Assembly (NCBI RefSeq): GCF_052113705.1
Contig: NZ_JBGQOG010000021.1
Coordinates: forward strand, 1 to 64,000
Direction of reading: 5' to 3'
Source of the DNA: JBGQOG01 sp052113705
Lineage (GTDB): Bacteria > Pseudomonadota > Alphaproteobacteria > Rhodobacterales > Rhodobacteraceae
Length of the DNA: 64,000 nt
Part shown: positions 16,642 through 24,363 of the stretch, piece by piece
Position numbering within the stretch: position 1 is the first letter of the stretch
Layout of the letters: each line of letters begins with the position of its first letter
Notes under the pieces: model-generated
Database searches by the model: none
Seen by the model: only the letters and a program-made list of their open reading frames with translations
Told to the model about the DNA's origin: nothing
Made by a program: the position numbers and the translations under genes

Positions 16642-17790
16642 TCATCCGCCGGATCTCTCATCAAAGCGCCGCTCTCCTGTGTCTGCCGTCTGCAAGCGTA
16701 GCCAGTACCGTGTATGCCGTCGCTCCCCAGTTCGATGGAGCGCGCCCATCTCGACCAAGTCCTGCAGATCCCGGGTCGTGGTCGCGCGCGACGTGCCGGT
16801 CATGGCGATGTAATTCTCGGCGCTGAGACCGCCTTTGAACCCGTCGGGACCCTCGCGAAACATGCGCTCGATCACCTTTGTCTGCCGGTCGCTCAACAGG
16901 TTGCGGAACTGGTCGTAGAACTTCGCCTTGCCAATGAAGAAGGCGACCCGCGTCAGCGTCACCTGTTGCGCCTCGAGGACAGCCTCGGCGAACCAGAGCA
17001 GCCAGCCGGTGACATCGAGTGTCTTCTGGTGGGTCTCGAGTTGGTCGTAGTAGTCTTTCCGATGCCGTTCGATTGTGTAGGCCAGCGCGATCAGGCTCGG
17101 CTGCCCGATGTTTTGGGCAAGCGACTTTTCGGCAAGGGCGCGCCCGAGGCGGCCATTGCCGTCCTCGAAAGGGTGGATGCTCTCGAACCAGAGATGCCCA
17201 AGCGCCGCGCGTGTCAGGGCGGGCAGTGGCGCCGGTCCGTTTGGTGCCGTGCGGTTGAACCAGTCGACAAACGCGTCCATCTCGCCCTGAACCTGCGCCG
17301 AGGGCGGGGCTTCGAAATGCACCGTCGGTCGGTCGATGCGACCAGAGACGATCTGCATCGCGTCATCATGTCGACGATAGGCACCAATGGTCTCAAGGCC
17401 GCGGTCGTGAGACAGGAGCATCCTATGCCAGCGACACAGGGTGTCATGGGTCAATGGTGCGGCATAGGTCGAATAGACGTCGACCATCATCTCGGCGACG
17501 CCCTGCTCGCGCGGCCTTGACGGCGCGCCGTCAGCGGTCAAGCCGAACTGACGCCGCAGCGAGGATTGCACACTGGACCTGTCCAGCACTTCGCCTTCGA
17601 TTGCGCTGGTCCGCATCACTTCTTCACTCAGCAACTCGATACGCAAACGGTCGCGCTCTCCGCCGGTCACGTGGCGGACGGCTCCCAGGATCTCTCCGGA
17701 TGACAGCAGGAACCGCCGCTCGAGAGGTTCGGCGGCGGGGCTGTCAAAGCGGAAGTTCGGCCAGTCGGGTTGCGTCCAATTCCAGAGCAT
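16642..17790 (-). CDS. Fic-domain protein (predicted AMP transferase)
   Basis: A 382-residue DUF4172-Fic protein. The Fic active-site motif HPFEDGNGR is intact at residues 206-214, and an N-terminal inhibitory helix motif TSAIEGE lies at 61-67, matching the class II pattern (S/T)xxxE(G/N) in which the glutamate blocks ATP until relieved. The C-terminus has a winged-helix-like segment (ENYIAMTGTSRATTTRDLQD). It probably AMPylates an unknown protein. AAAGGGAC upstream supports the start. It is at the 3' end of the minus-strand accessory block, separated from it by about 100 bp, so may have its own promoter. Confidence 0.9.
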   Translation of the reverse strand: MLWNWTQPDWPNFRFDSPAAEPLERRFLLSSGEILGAVRHVTGGERDRLRIELLSEEVMRTSAIEGEVLDRSSVQSSLRRQFGLTADGAPSRPREQGVAEMMVDVYSTYAAPLTHDTLCRWHRMLLSHDRGLETIGAYRRHDDAMQIVSGRIDRPTVHFEAPPSAQVQGEMDAFVDWFNRTAPNGPAPLPALTRAALGHLWFESIHPFEDGNGRLGRALAEKSLAQNIGQPSLIALAYTIERHRKDYYDQLETHQKTLDVTGWLLWFAEAVLEAQQVTLTRVAFFIGKAKFYDQFRNLLSDRQTKVIERMFREGPDGFKGGLSAENYIAMTGTSRATTTRDLQDLVEMGALHRTGERRHTRYWLRLQTADTGERRFDERSGG

Positions 17791-17890
17791 GAGCGATAGA
17801 GTCCCTTTCTATAACTCATAATGCGGCAAGATCATGATTTATGGAAGATCGTTCTATGCATCACACGCGCGCGCGCCCGAAGGCGCATCA

Positions 17891-18556
17891 TCACAGTTTT
17901 TTCGACACAAACCCTTCTGGCGTGAACGCTTCGATTTTTTCGTCCGTCTTGCGGGCGACGCGACTCCCGTCGGCCGATACGGTGATCTTGGAGAGTGGAT
18001 CGAGCCGAATGATCGATCCATCGGGCTCCACGAAGGTGGTCGTTTTGTGCTGATCGTGGCGAATGGAACCATCCCCCCGCACATGGATCCAGGTTTCGCC
18101 AATCTGGATCGAGATTTCGGTGTCAGAGATGACCACGCCGTTCCATCCGCCGCCAGCCTCTCGCCGGGCGACGATATTGGTAGGCTGCAGACGTAGCTGA
18201 ACATCGCGGCCATCGCTGGCCTCCATTTGCACGAAAGCCTCCTGATCCTGATCCCGATCTACCAATGTCGCGCGGGAATTCTTGGGGTTCCAGACGAAGG
18301 GCTTTTCGCGGCGCACCCCCTTTGGGTCCCGAAAAAAGGCGATCAGCAGCTCGGCCGATCTCCAAACCGGTGAGCTTTGTGCGGGCAACGACATAGTCTT
18401 GGTCCTTGAAATTGGCTTTAGTCAAAAAGGCGGTCAGAAATTCTGGATCAAAAACAATTGCCTGAGCATAACCCGGGATGCACTTGCGGGTCAGCCCAAA
18501 AATGGGGCCGCTGTTCAGCCGAACAGCGACAATTGACGATCGCTCGCCGGTAACTG
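17891..18556 (-). pseudogene. hypothetical gene, apparently frameshifted
   Basis: Two frames join into one plausible protein. The first (below about 18556) reads AVRLNSGPIFGLTRKC then AQAIVFDPEFLTAFLTKANF and VARTKLTGLEIGR; the second reads AELLIAFFRDPKGVRREKPF then VWNPKNSRATLVDRDQDQEA and later WNGVVISDTEISIQIGETWI HVRGDGSI. The shift falls near 18330-18365, in or near a TTTTTT/GGGGG run. Past that point the first frame becomes Arg/Gly/Ser-rich nonsense. No ATG start is visible after the methylase stop, so the 5' end is unclear. No family recognised. It could be a sequencing error, a real pseudogene, or programmed shifting. The annotated second frame alone begins at 18394. Confidence 0.5.
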
Positions 18557-19288
18557 TGTCCGTCGTTCTATCCCCGCCGTGGCCATTGTCCCGGTGGATT
18601 TTTGTACGCTGTCCCTCCGATGCTGTGCAGCTCGTTGTGCCAGAAAGTGCAGCGCGTTGGGGGTAAGGGTGGAGTCGTATTTTTCCACGGTCAGGGAATT
18701 TCCATGGATGTTTCGCCCCGCCAGCCCTCGGTAGGCGGTTTGAATATGCAGCATATGAAAAGTGCTGCGGTTGATCTCCGTCGCTTCGAACCACAGGCAG
18801 CACCTCGGGTCAAAGCCCTGTTTCTCGAGCGCATCGGCGGCGGCGATCACCATGCCACCCGCGCCAGCGGCAGGTTCCTGCAGAGTGATGAACCCCCGAT
18901 CCTCGATGATGCTTTTAGCGTCAGACAGATTCATCTCGGCGATCAGCCGCGACACATCGTAGGGGGTAAAAAACTGTCCCAGGCTGGCGTCCAGCGCCCC
19001 GAGTTCGGCCGCGACTTCCCCGAGGAAGTCGCGGGACCCCGGCGCAATCGCCGCCACGGCGATTTCCAGCAGATCCCGCATTTTGCGGACATCGTCCTTG
19101 TGACGATAGCGTCTCACGCAGGCCATGTACTCGGCTTCTGTCGCATCGGACTTCGCTGGCTGTGCGGTGGTATTGGCCAGTGCGAGATAGGCCATTTCAC
19201 AGAAATCACGAAAAACCTCCGTGCGGCGTTTGCTATGGTCAATATCATTCATCCGCTTGGAAAAAACGGCGACGTCTCGTGCGGTCAT
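18515..19288 (-). CDS. N6-adenine DNA methyltransferase-like protein, catalytic motif IV not found
   Basis: A 257-residue protein with motif X-like GQFFTPYDVSRLIAEM and motif I EPAAGAGGMVIAAADAL of the HsdM/N6_Mtase fold, so it should bind S-adenosylmethionine. The expected (N/D)PP(Y/F) catalytic motif is not visible: the segment where it should be reads NSLTVEKYDSTLTPNALHFL. The protein is also shorter than usual. It may be a non-catalytic DNA- or cofactor-binding relative, or a plasmid protein interfering with restriction-modification. It follows DUF3768 in the same minus-strand unit, separated by a palindrome. Confidence 0.75.
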   Translation of the reverse strand: MTARDVAVFSKRMNDIDHSKRRTEVFRDFCEMAYLALANTTAQPAKSDATEAEYMACVRRYRHKDDVRKMRDLLEIAVAAIAPGSRDFLGEVAAELGALDASLGQFFTPYDVSRLIAEMNLSDAKSIIEDRGFITLQEPAAGAGGMVIAAADALEKQGFDPRCCLWFEATEINRSTFHMLHIQTAYRGLAGRNIHGNSLTVEKYDSTLTPNALHFLAQRAAQHRRDSVQKSTGTMATAGIERRTQLPASDRQLSLFG

Positions 19289-19317
19289 TTTCGGGAACCT
19301 TGGCAGCAGTAGGGGCG

Positions 19318-19339
19318 CCCCTGCGCAGCTGCGCAGGGG
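19318..19339. repeat. perfect 22-bp palindrome
   Basis: CCCCTGCGCAG (19318-19328) followed immediately by its exact reverse complement. It lies between the DUF3768 stop and the methylase-like start. It may act as a partial terminator or RNA-processing hairpin; no T-run follows on the minus strand. Confidence 0.7.
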
Positions 19340-19348
19340 CTCGCGGCA

Positions 19349-19729
19349 TCAGTATTCGGAGGGGAGCAGCAGGGTCAGTACACGGCGCGTGCGCTCTGGA
19401 TCGGCTGGATCCTCAGATCCGAACTCGTATTCTTCGTCGTAGAGATCGATTTTCCAGTAGACGCGGGTTCCGCTGACCTCGAGAACGCCAAAGGTATGAT
19501 CGCCGTAAGGGTCATTATCTTCGTTGAATTCGTCGAATGTCGCGACGGCGTGCAGTAACTCAGCCATAAACAGAGGCCCTTCTGCGGCAATCCCTTGGGT
19601 GCAAACTGTCTTTCCCGGAAAGCCACTACCGCCGTTGGACAGGAGAGCCGCGCGGAACGCATCGTTCTGGCGGGCGACGACTGCGGACTGAACATCGATT
19701 TCCGTCTCGGCTATCGACGGCGCGCTCAT
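19349..19729 (-). CDS. DUF3768 domain protein
   Basis: A 126-residue protein with the DUF3768 signature: ATFDEFNEDNDPYGDHTFGV, then VYWKIDLYDEEYEFGSEDPA and RTRRVLTLLLPSEY at the C-terminus. The family is common on alphaproteobacterial plasmids, of unknown function, and acidic. Its start overlaps the stop of the 82-residue gene (ATGA), so it is made from leader B. Confidence 0.88.
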   Translation of the reverse strand: MSAPSIAETEIDVQSAVVARQNDAFRAALLSNGGSGFPGKTVCTQGIAAEGPLFMAELLHAVATFDEFNEDNDPYGDHTFGVLEVSGTRVYWKIDLYDEEYEFGSEDPADPERTRRVLTLLLPSEY

Positions 19730-19974
19730 TGCGAAACCTCCCGATACACGTTGGCGTCCTCGTAGCGGATCACGTCTATGCCCGCGACAGTCCCGCCGTA
19801 GCAGGGGCCGACAAAGCCCCAGATCTTCGGTTGGCCCTGAAGGCAGGGGCGCAGGTTTCTGCGCGTCTCAATCCCGACAAGGGTCACGCCGAGGCGATGT
19901 GCGGCGTCTTCGATGTTGTCAGCGTATACCGAGGCAATGACCCCCTCGATCATCTGCACAATTTGAAAACTCAT
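19726..19974 (-). CDS. hypothetical 82-residue protein behind leader B
   Basis: MSFQIVQMIEGVIASVYADN then IEDAAHRLGVTLVGIETRRN; a small soluble alpha/beta-looking protein with no recognised family. The ATG at 19974 is preceded by GAAAGGATCCACC. Its stop overlaps the DUF3768 start. It is the first gene behind copy B of the structured leader, the position held by ardC and the ParB-like gene at the other copies, so an early-expressed plasmid function is a reasonable guess. Confidence 0.75.
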   Translation of the reverse strand: MSFQIVQMIEGVIASVYADNIEDAAHRLGVTLVGIETRRNLRPCLQGQPKIWGFVGPCYGGTVAGIDVIRYEDANVYREVSQ

Positions 19975-19989
19975 GGTGGATCCTTTCGT

Positions 19990-20307
19990 GGTGGGGCGGG
20001 GAAGCTTGTTGCCTTCCATCCGCCGATGGGCAGCGCCTCGGCCAATCTGATCTGACCGAAAACGCATGTTTTCGGCGGAACAGAGTGGGAGAGGGCGCAG
20101 CCCGACCCACGGGCCTGCCCCGGATAGTCAAAGGATCGCAGCTGGGGGTGGTGCGGCCCGCAGGCCGCAGGCCGAGGACACGGCCCCGGCGAAGACGACG
20201 CCTGTGGCGGCGCTTGTCTTTTGACTTTCCGGTGCAGGTCTGTTGGGCGGATCTCCAATACAGAAATGACCGCAGGGCAGGGGGTGAGCGGGCACGGCCC
20301 GTCGATC
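19990..20307 (-). promoter_or_regulatory. structured leader, copy B
   Basis: About 318 bp, about 90 percent or better identical to copy C by eye. Hairpins: CCGAAAAC-GCAT-GTTTTCGG (20056-20075), GGGC-GCA-GCCC (20093-20103), a long-range stem CCGGATAGTCAAA (20120-20132) with TTTGACTTTCCGG (20220-20232, one mismatch), and CGGGC-ACG-GCCCG (20289-20301). Lies directly upstream of the 82-residue gene. Open frames that run through it exist because of high GC, but none is conserved as protein among the three copies. Confidence 0.8.
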
Positions 20308-21033
20308 CGCTGAACTGTCTGTTTATTCGGCCACGAGCCGGGCCTGAGGCGCGGCTCTCTCTCGTTTATCTGAATCTGGAGGTTGTCTTGGTGGCGCAGC
20401 GGGCGAGCGCACTTCATTCCAATGCATATGCCCACGCGATTGCTTCTGGTGAAAAGGTCACGCTGCGAAAGGGACAGTTACCCGAATGGGTCGAGACAGG
20501 GTGCACTGACCGACCATGGTGGCGCGGCTGCCACTGGCTCTTCGAGACTGTTGCAGCCGTTTTCCGGCGCCAGGGAGGGCAGGGCGCATCGGCTCGGATC
20601 GCGGGCCGGCTTCCCGGCACGCGATTAGGGCCCGTCCCGGGAAGCCCGGGGTTCGCCAGTTCATCAGGATCACATGCTGAATAGCTCTGAATGTAGTGGT
20701 TTTTGGCGGGCTATCTTATGGATTTCCAACCGTCGAACACTTTGAGACCTTAATTCCAGCTGGGGCTGTCTGGGCCTATTGTATAAAATTGTGTTTCACA
20801 TACGCTGCGGATCCTGTTGCTGGAACAATCCCGCTCTACGAAGGTTTCGAACGATACAGCAACGCGCAACGCTTGGTTTCAAACGCCCCCCGATTTCATC
20901 GAAATAGCCGTGCTATCGACCGATGTGCATCTGCAAGTTCCTGCTTTGATATTTCGCGCCAATGAATTGTTCAGACCTTGCGCTATGCTTTGCAGAGATG
21001 AATATACGGCGCGAAACGGCAAAGGAATATGTG
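20308..21033. other. intergenic region before the H-NS-like gene, nothing recognised
   Basis: About 725 bp. The first half is GC-rich with no credible reading frame; from about 20690 it becomes AT-richer (for example TTGTATAAAATTGTG near 20780), as expected of a promoter region for the plus-strand H-NS-like gene. No family, repeat or RNA was recognised. Confidence 0.4.
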
Positions 21034-21348
21034 ATGAACCTCGATCTGGACCAGCTTTCCCTCAAAGAACTGAGCGACCTGCAATCCCGGGTAGAACGGG
21101 CGATTGCCTCGTTTGAAGACCGCAGGAAGCAAGAGGCACTGATGGAGTTGGACGCGGCGGCACAGCGTATGGGCTTTTCGCTGGCGGATCTGACGGGCCT
21201 TAATATCGTGAAAAAGCGTAAGCCGGCGGCTGCGAAATACATCAACCCCGAAAATGCTGATCAAACCTGGACCGGGCGGGGGCGTAAGCCAGGCTGGGTG
21301 CAAGCTGCGCTTGAAGCGGGCAAGTCTCTGGCGGATCTCGCGATCTGA
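21034..21348 (+). CDS. H-NS-family nucleoid protein
   Basis: A 104-residue protein with an N-terminal oligomerisation helix (LSLKELSDLQSRVERAIASF) and a C-terminal H-NS DNA-binding motif KYINPENADQTWTGRGRKPG, with the AT-hook-like TGRGRKP core. Plasmid-borne H-NS paralogues silence AT-rich DNA and reduce the cost of the plasmid. The start follows AAAGGAATATGTG. It is the only plus-strand gene in the 10.8-25.2 kb block. Confidence 0.9.
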   Translation: MNLDLDQLSLKELSDLQSRVERAIASFEDRRKQEALMELDAAAQRMGFSLADLTGLNIVKKRKPAAAKYINPENADQTWTGRGRKPGWVQAALEAGKSLADLAI

Positions 21349-21473
21349 TTTTTTGGCCGAGAGTTATTTCGGCCAAAAGCGCTCTTTGAATTTTTGCTGT
21401 TCGGCTTAGGCGCTTTTAAGCATCGCAATCTGGTTTGGGCCGCCGCACCGCGGCCCCTGCGCGGGCAGCGCCG

Positions 21474-21514
21474 GTCCTGCTGCTTCTTGGCGCGGTGCCG
21501 GGAAGCAGCAGGAC
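21474..21514. repeat. 13-bp perfect inverted repeat hairpin
   Basis: GTCCTGCTGCTTC (21474-21486) and GAAGCAGCAGGAC (21502-21514), with an inner GGC/GCC extension, in a region (21349-21697) that has no gene. It could be the end of the H-NS transcript, a replication or transfer structure, or a protein-binding site. A G-rich tract GGGCGGGGCAGGGGGGGAC follows at about 21557. Confidence 0.6.
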
Positions 21515-21697
21515 AATCCACCCGGCTGAGTGGTCCACGGGTAAAGGCTGTTCATTCTGGGCGGGGCAGGGGGGGACTTGCCGTAACCGGATCAAAGTTC
21601 CGGCAGCGATCGACATGATTGATGTCTCTTTGTGGTCGTCAAGTAGTGTGACGGTACGTCAATCCTCATTGTGTCCTACCTTTTACTGATCGAGAAG

Positions 21698-21721
21698 GGC
21701 AGGGCGCTTTCGCGCCCTGCC
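21698..21721 (-). terminator. hairpin after the ParB-like gene
   Basis: GGCAGGGCGC-TTTC-GCGCCCTGCC, a perfect 10-bp stem just after the ParB-like stop. No clear T-run on the minus strand, so it is a candidate terminator or mRNA-stabilising hairpin. Confidence 0.5.
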
Positions 21722-21727
21722 GCTTAT

Positions 21728-23581
21728 TCAGGCCATGCAATCGGGTAGCCAATGAGCGATTTTCTCTGCCTGTGCTTTAGAAACCCCGAGGGCGCTGCGG
21801 AATGCTTCATCGGTGAAGAGCTTTTCCAGTCGGTCAGCCTGCTCGGCCTTTTTCATCTTGGCAAAGCTCGTTGCCGTCGGATGATCGTCTGACAAGTCGA
21901 GAAGGTCCCGCCATACCATCACACGATAGGTTCCGGGCACGCGGTTCCACATGTTTGCGACAGTAGGTGTCCACACCATGCGCGGGGCGGTAACCACTTC
22001 CGCATCGATCAACGCCCGCAGTTTCGCATCACCCCCGGTCAGCAACGCGGCCAGATGCCGGGTGAGTTCGGCCAAATTGTGATCGCGACCTTGCTGACGG
22101 AACGCTTCGAAACCCTCGGCGACGTCTGACCCCCAAGGATCGGCGGGGCGGCTGGTGGGGGTCGTCAGGCGCGCATCCAGAGCATAACCACTTTCGCCGG
22201 TCGTCGGCATGTTCGGCACATCATCGGTGCGGATGCCGAATGCGTGGCGGTGACCCATCTCCCCGCTCAGTTCGTAGGCCAAGAGGGAAAGCAGCAGATC
22301 GGGATCACCCAGGGAGGCATGCTGCCGCGCACCGGTCATGACACGACCCAGATCCTCTGCGAGCGCGTGAGAGATCAGCGATTTCGGTTTTTCTTCGCGG
22401 TCGCTCTCGCTGGTTCGGGCGATGAGACCGGCAGCGCGGGCCGTGGCTTTGTCCTCGGGCAAAATGAGCCCCTCAGCGACCCGGACCTCGCCATCCCGGG
22501 TCACATAGATGATAGCCCCGGCCACTGCCTTCTGATCCTCGGTGTAGCCGCCATCCAGAATGCTCTGCAGGGTGTCCAGTTCCGTTTGTCCTGCTTCATC
22601 AAGGGCACCAGTCTCGAGCATTTCCGCAAGAGCGTCATAACGGGTTGCCTGCTCGTCGGTCAGCACACCTCGTGCGACAGAAAGCTGTGTCATCTGCTCT
22701 TGCTGGACGTCATACCAGCCGAAATGCACCACCTCGGTGCGGGCTTCGACCCATTTCCAGCCGCGCACCGCGACCTGCGGCTTCATCCCTTCCAGCGCTT
22801 CGTTGAAAAGCCGGTCCAGAAGTGCAGGGTCCTCCAGATAGGTATTTTCCGCGAAGAGATCGCAGGTGACCCCGCCGCCCGCCTCTTTGTAGGCTTCCAA
22901 CCCCACAAATACTGCGCGCCGATCCGTTGCCTTGATTGCGGCGGGTTTGAGGGCCGCTTTGAGATTGTAATCGCTCCACGCGCTGCCCCGGCATTGCGCC
23001 AGAATTTCAAGGGCATGATCTGTGTCGTCACAGATGGTGAAACAGGCGGCCATCGACAGGCTGATGTCATTGGCGGCCAGCGCATCCAGTATCGGTGCGG
23101 GCAAAGTGGCCAAGGCCAGTCGGCGGTAAACGTGCTTTTCGGTCACCGCAAAGGACCGGGCGATGCTCGCCGGGGTGGCACCATCTTCTGCCATTTTGCC
23201 ATAGGCGCGGATTTCCTCTGCCGGATGCAAATCACGGCGGACGACGTTTTCAAGATTGGCCCAGGATTGCGCGGTTGCCGCGTCCGGTGCCAGCATCACC
23301 AGCGGGTTTGCAAGGTCGGGCCGGAGTTTCGCCAGATCGGAATGCTTTTCCGCCAAATGTTGCAAGGCGCGCAGGCGGCGGCCACCGGCGACGATTTCAA
23401 CACCACCCTCGCCATCTGCCAGACCGGCGATGGATTGGATCAGCCCCGCCGCCCAAATGCTTTCCGCCAATTCCTCTATCTCGGTTTGAGGAACGGACTG
23501 GCGCGGGTTCATTGCTGACAGGGTCAGTTTCTCAAGGGGAAAACGGGCTTCGGTTGGGGTGATCTTTTGATACTTTGCCAT
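21728..23581 (-). CDS. large ParB/Spo0J-domain protein of the leading-region type
   Basis: A 617-residue protein. The N-terminal third is a ParB domain (LTLSAMNPRQSVPQTEIEEL then EIVAGGRRLRALQHLAEKH, and NLENVVRRDLHPAEEIRAYG) followed by an HTH (ATPASIARSFAVTEKHVYRR). The remaining two-thirds has no recognised fold. Long ParB-domain proteins of this kind (YubM/ParB-like) are widespread in plasmid leading regions and are distinct from partition ParB; RepB already fills that role here. Ribosome site AAAGGAGGCC matches that of ardC. Directly behind copy C of the structured leader. Confidence 0.88.
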   Translation of the reverse strand: MAKYQKITPTEARFPLEKLTLSAMNPRQSVPQTEIEELAESIWAAGLIQSIAGLADGEGGVEIVAGGRRLRALQHLAEKHSDLAKLRPDLANPLVMLAPDAATAQSWANLENVVRRDLHPAEEIRAYGKMAEDGATPASIARSFAVTEKHVYRRLALATLPAPILDALAANDISLSMAACFTICDDTDHALEILAQCRGSAWSDYNLKAALKPAAIKATDRRAVFVGLEAYKEAGGGVTCDLFAENTYLEDPALLDRLFNEALEGMKPQVAVRGWKWVEARTEVVHFGWYDVQQEQMTQLSVARGVLTDEQATRYDALAEMLETGALDEAGQTELDTLQSILDGGYTEDQKAVAGAIIYVTRDGEVRVAEGLILPEDKATARAAGLIARTSESDREEKPKSLISHALAEDLGRVMTGARQHASLGDPDLLLSLLAYELSGEMGHRHAFGIRTDDVPNMPTTGESGYALDARLTTPTSRPADPWGSDVAEGFEAFRQQGRDHNLAELTRHLAALLTGGDAKLRALIDAEVVTAPRMVWTPTVANMWNRVPGTYRVMVWRDLLDLSDDHPTATSFAKMKKAEQADRLEKLFTDEAFRSALGVSKAQAEKIAHWLPDCMA

Positions 23582-23597
23582 GTGAGGCCTCCTTTAT

Positions 23598-23912
23598 GGT
23601 GGGGCGGGGAAGCTTGTTGCCTTCCATCCGCCGATGGGCAGCGCCTCGGCCAATCTGATCTGACCGAAAACACATGTTTTCGGCGGAACAGAGTGGGAGA
23701 GGGCGCAGCCCGACCCACGGGCCTGCACCGGACAGTCAAAGGATCGCAGCTGGGGGTGGTGCGGCCCGCAGGCCGCAGGCCGAGGACACGGCCCCGGCGA
23801 AGACGACGCCTGTGGCGGCGCTTGTCTTTTGACTTTCCGGCGCAGGTCTGTTGGGCGGACCTAAGGAACAGGGTCACACCAGGTCGTGGGTGAGCGGGTC
23901 AGCCCGTCGATC
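23598..23912 (-). promoter_or_regulatory. structured leader, copy C
   Basis: About 315 bp nearly identical to copy B. Hairpins: CCGAAAAC-ACAT-GTTTTCGG (23664-23683), GGGC-GCA-GCCC, long-range CCGGACAGTCAAA (23728-23740) with TTTGACTTTCCGG (23828-23840, one mismatch), and CGGG-TCAG-CCCG (23895-23906). Upstream of the ParB-like gene. Ends at the shared GTCGATC. Confidence 0.8.
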
Positions 23913-24363
23913 CTACGTCCTGTCGATTGAACGTGTTGCGAGCCGCGAGTGCGTCGCGGCTCTCCGGGCCATCTTTCTGGCAAGGTTCTCCTGCACACAT
24001 CCGCGCGCAGCAGGCGGAGCATCAGCATGCTCCGTTCATTCCCCAGAAGAGGAAGTGTTGGAATGGGCCCCGCGCTTGGGTCCTAGGTTTGCACAACTCA
24101 GTTTGTCGTGCTGGCTGATCGCTTCTCCCCCCCATATCAGGGGTAAGTAGTGTTCCGCCGCGTTCGGCTGACAGATCCGGTTTGAGATCGACTTTGGCTA
24201 AATCTGATCGCAACGGCCTCTGTGGCTGCCGCCGTCTGTCGGTCAACAGACCAAAGGGCTGTGGCACTTGCTTGCGAGGTCGATAGTGACGTGTCTCACG
24301 CGGGGCATGTAATGCGCGGTAACATTCGGGAACCGAGGTGCCTGCCTCGGCATACCGACGCGA
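23913..24363. other. intergenic region, nothing recognised
   Basis: About 450 bp between leader C and the M48 lipoprotein gene. No gene-like reading frame with a ribosome site and no strong hairpin was seen. It may hold the promoter for leader C or the end of the lipoprotein transcript. Confidence 0.4.

Noticed and set aside
20085..20684. Long plus-strand reading frame through leader B
   Set aside because: It begins inside the repeated leader; the corresponding frame in copy C diverges after the repeat, and no ribosome site is present. Open frames are expected by chance in this high-GC DNA.
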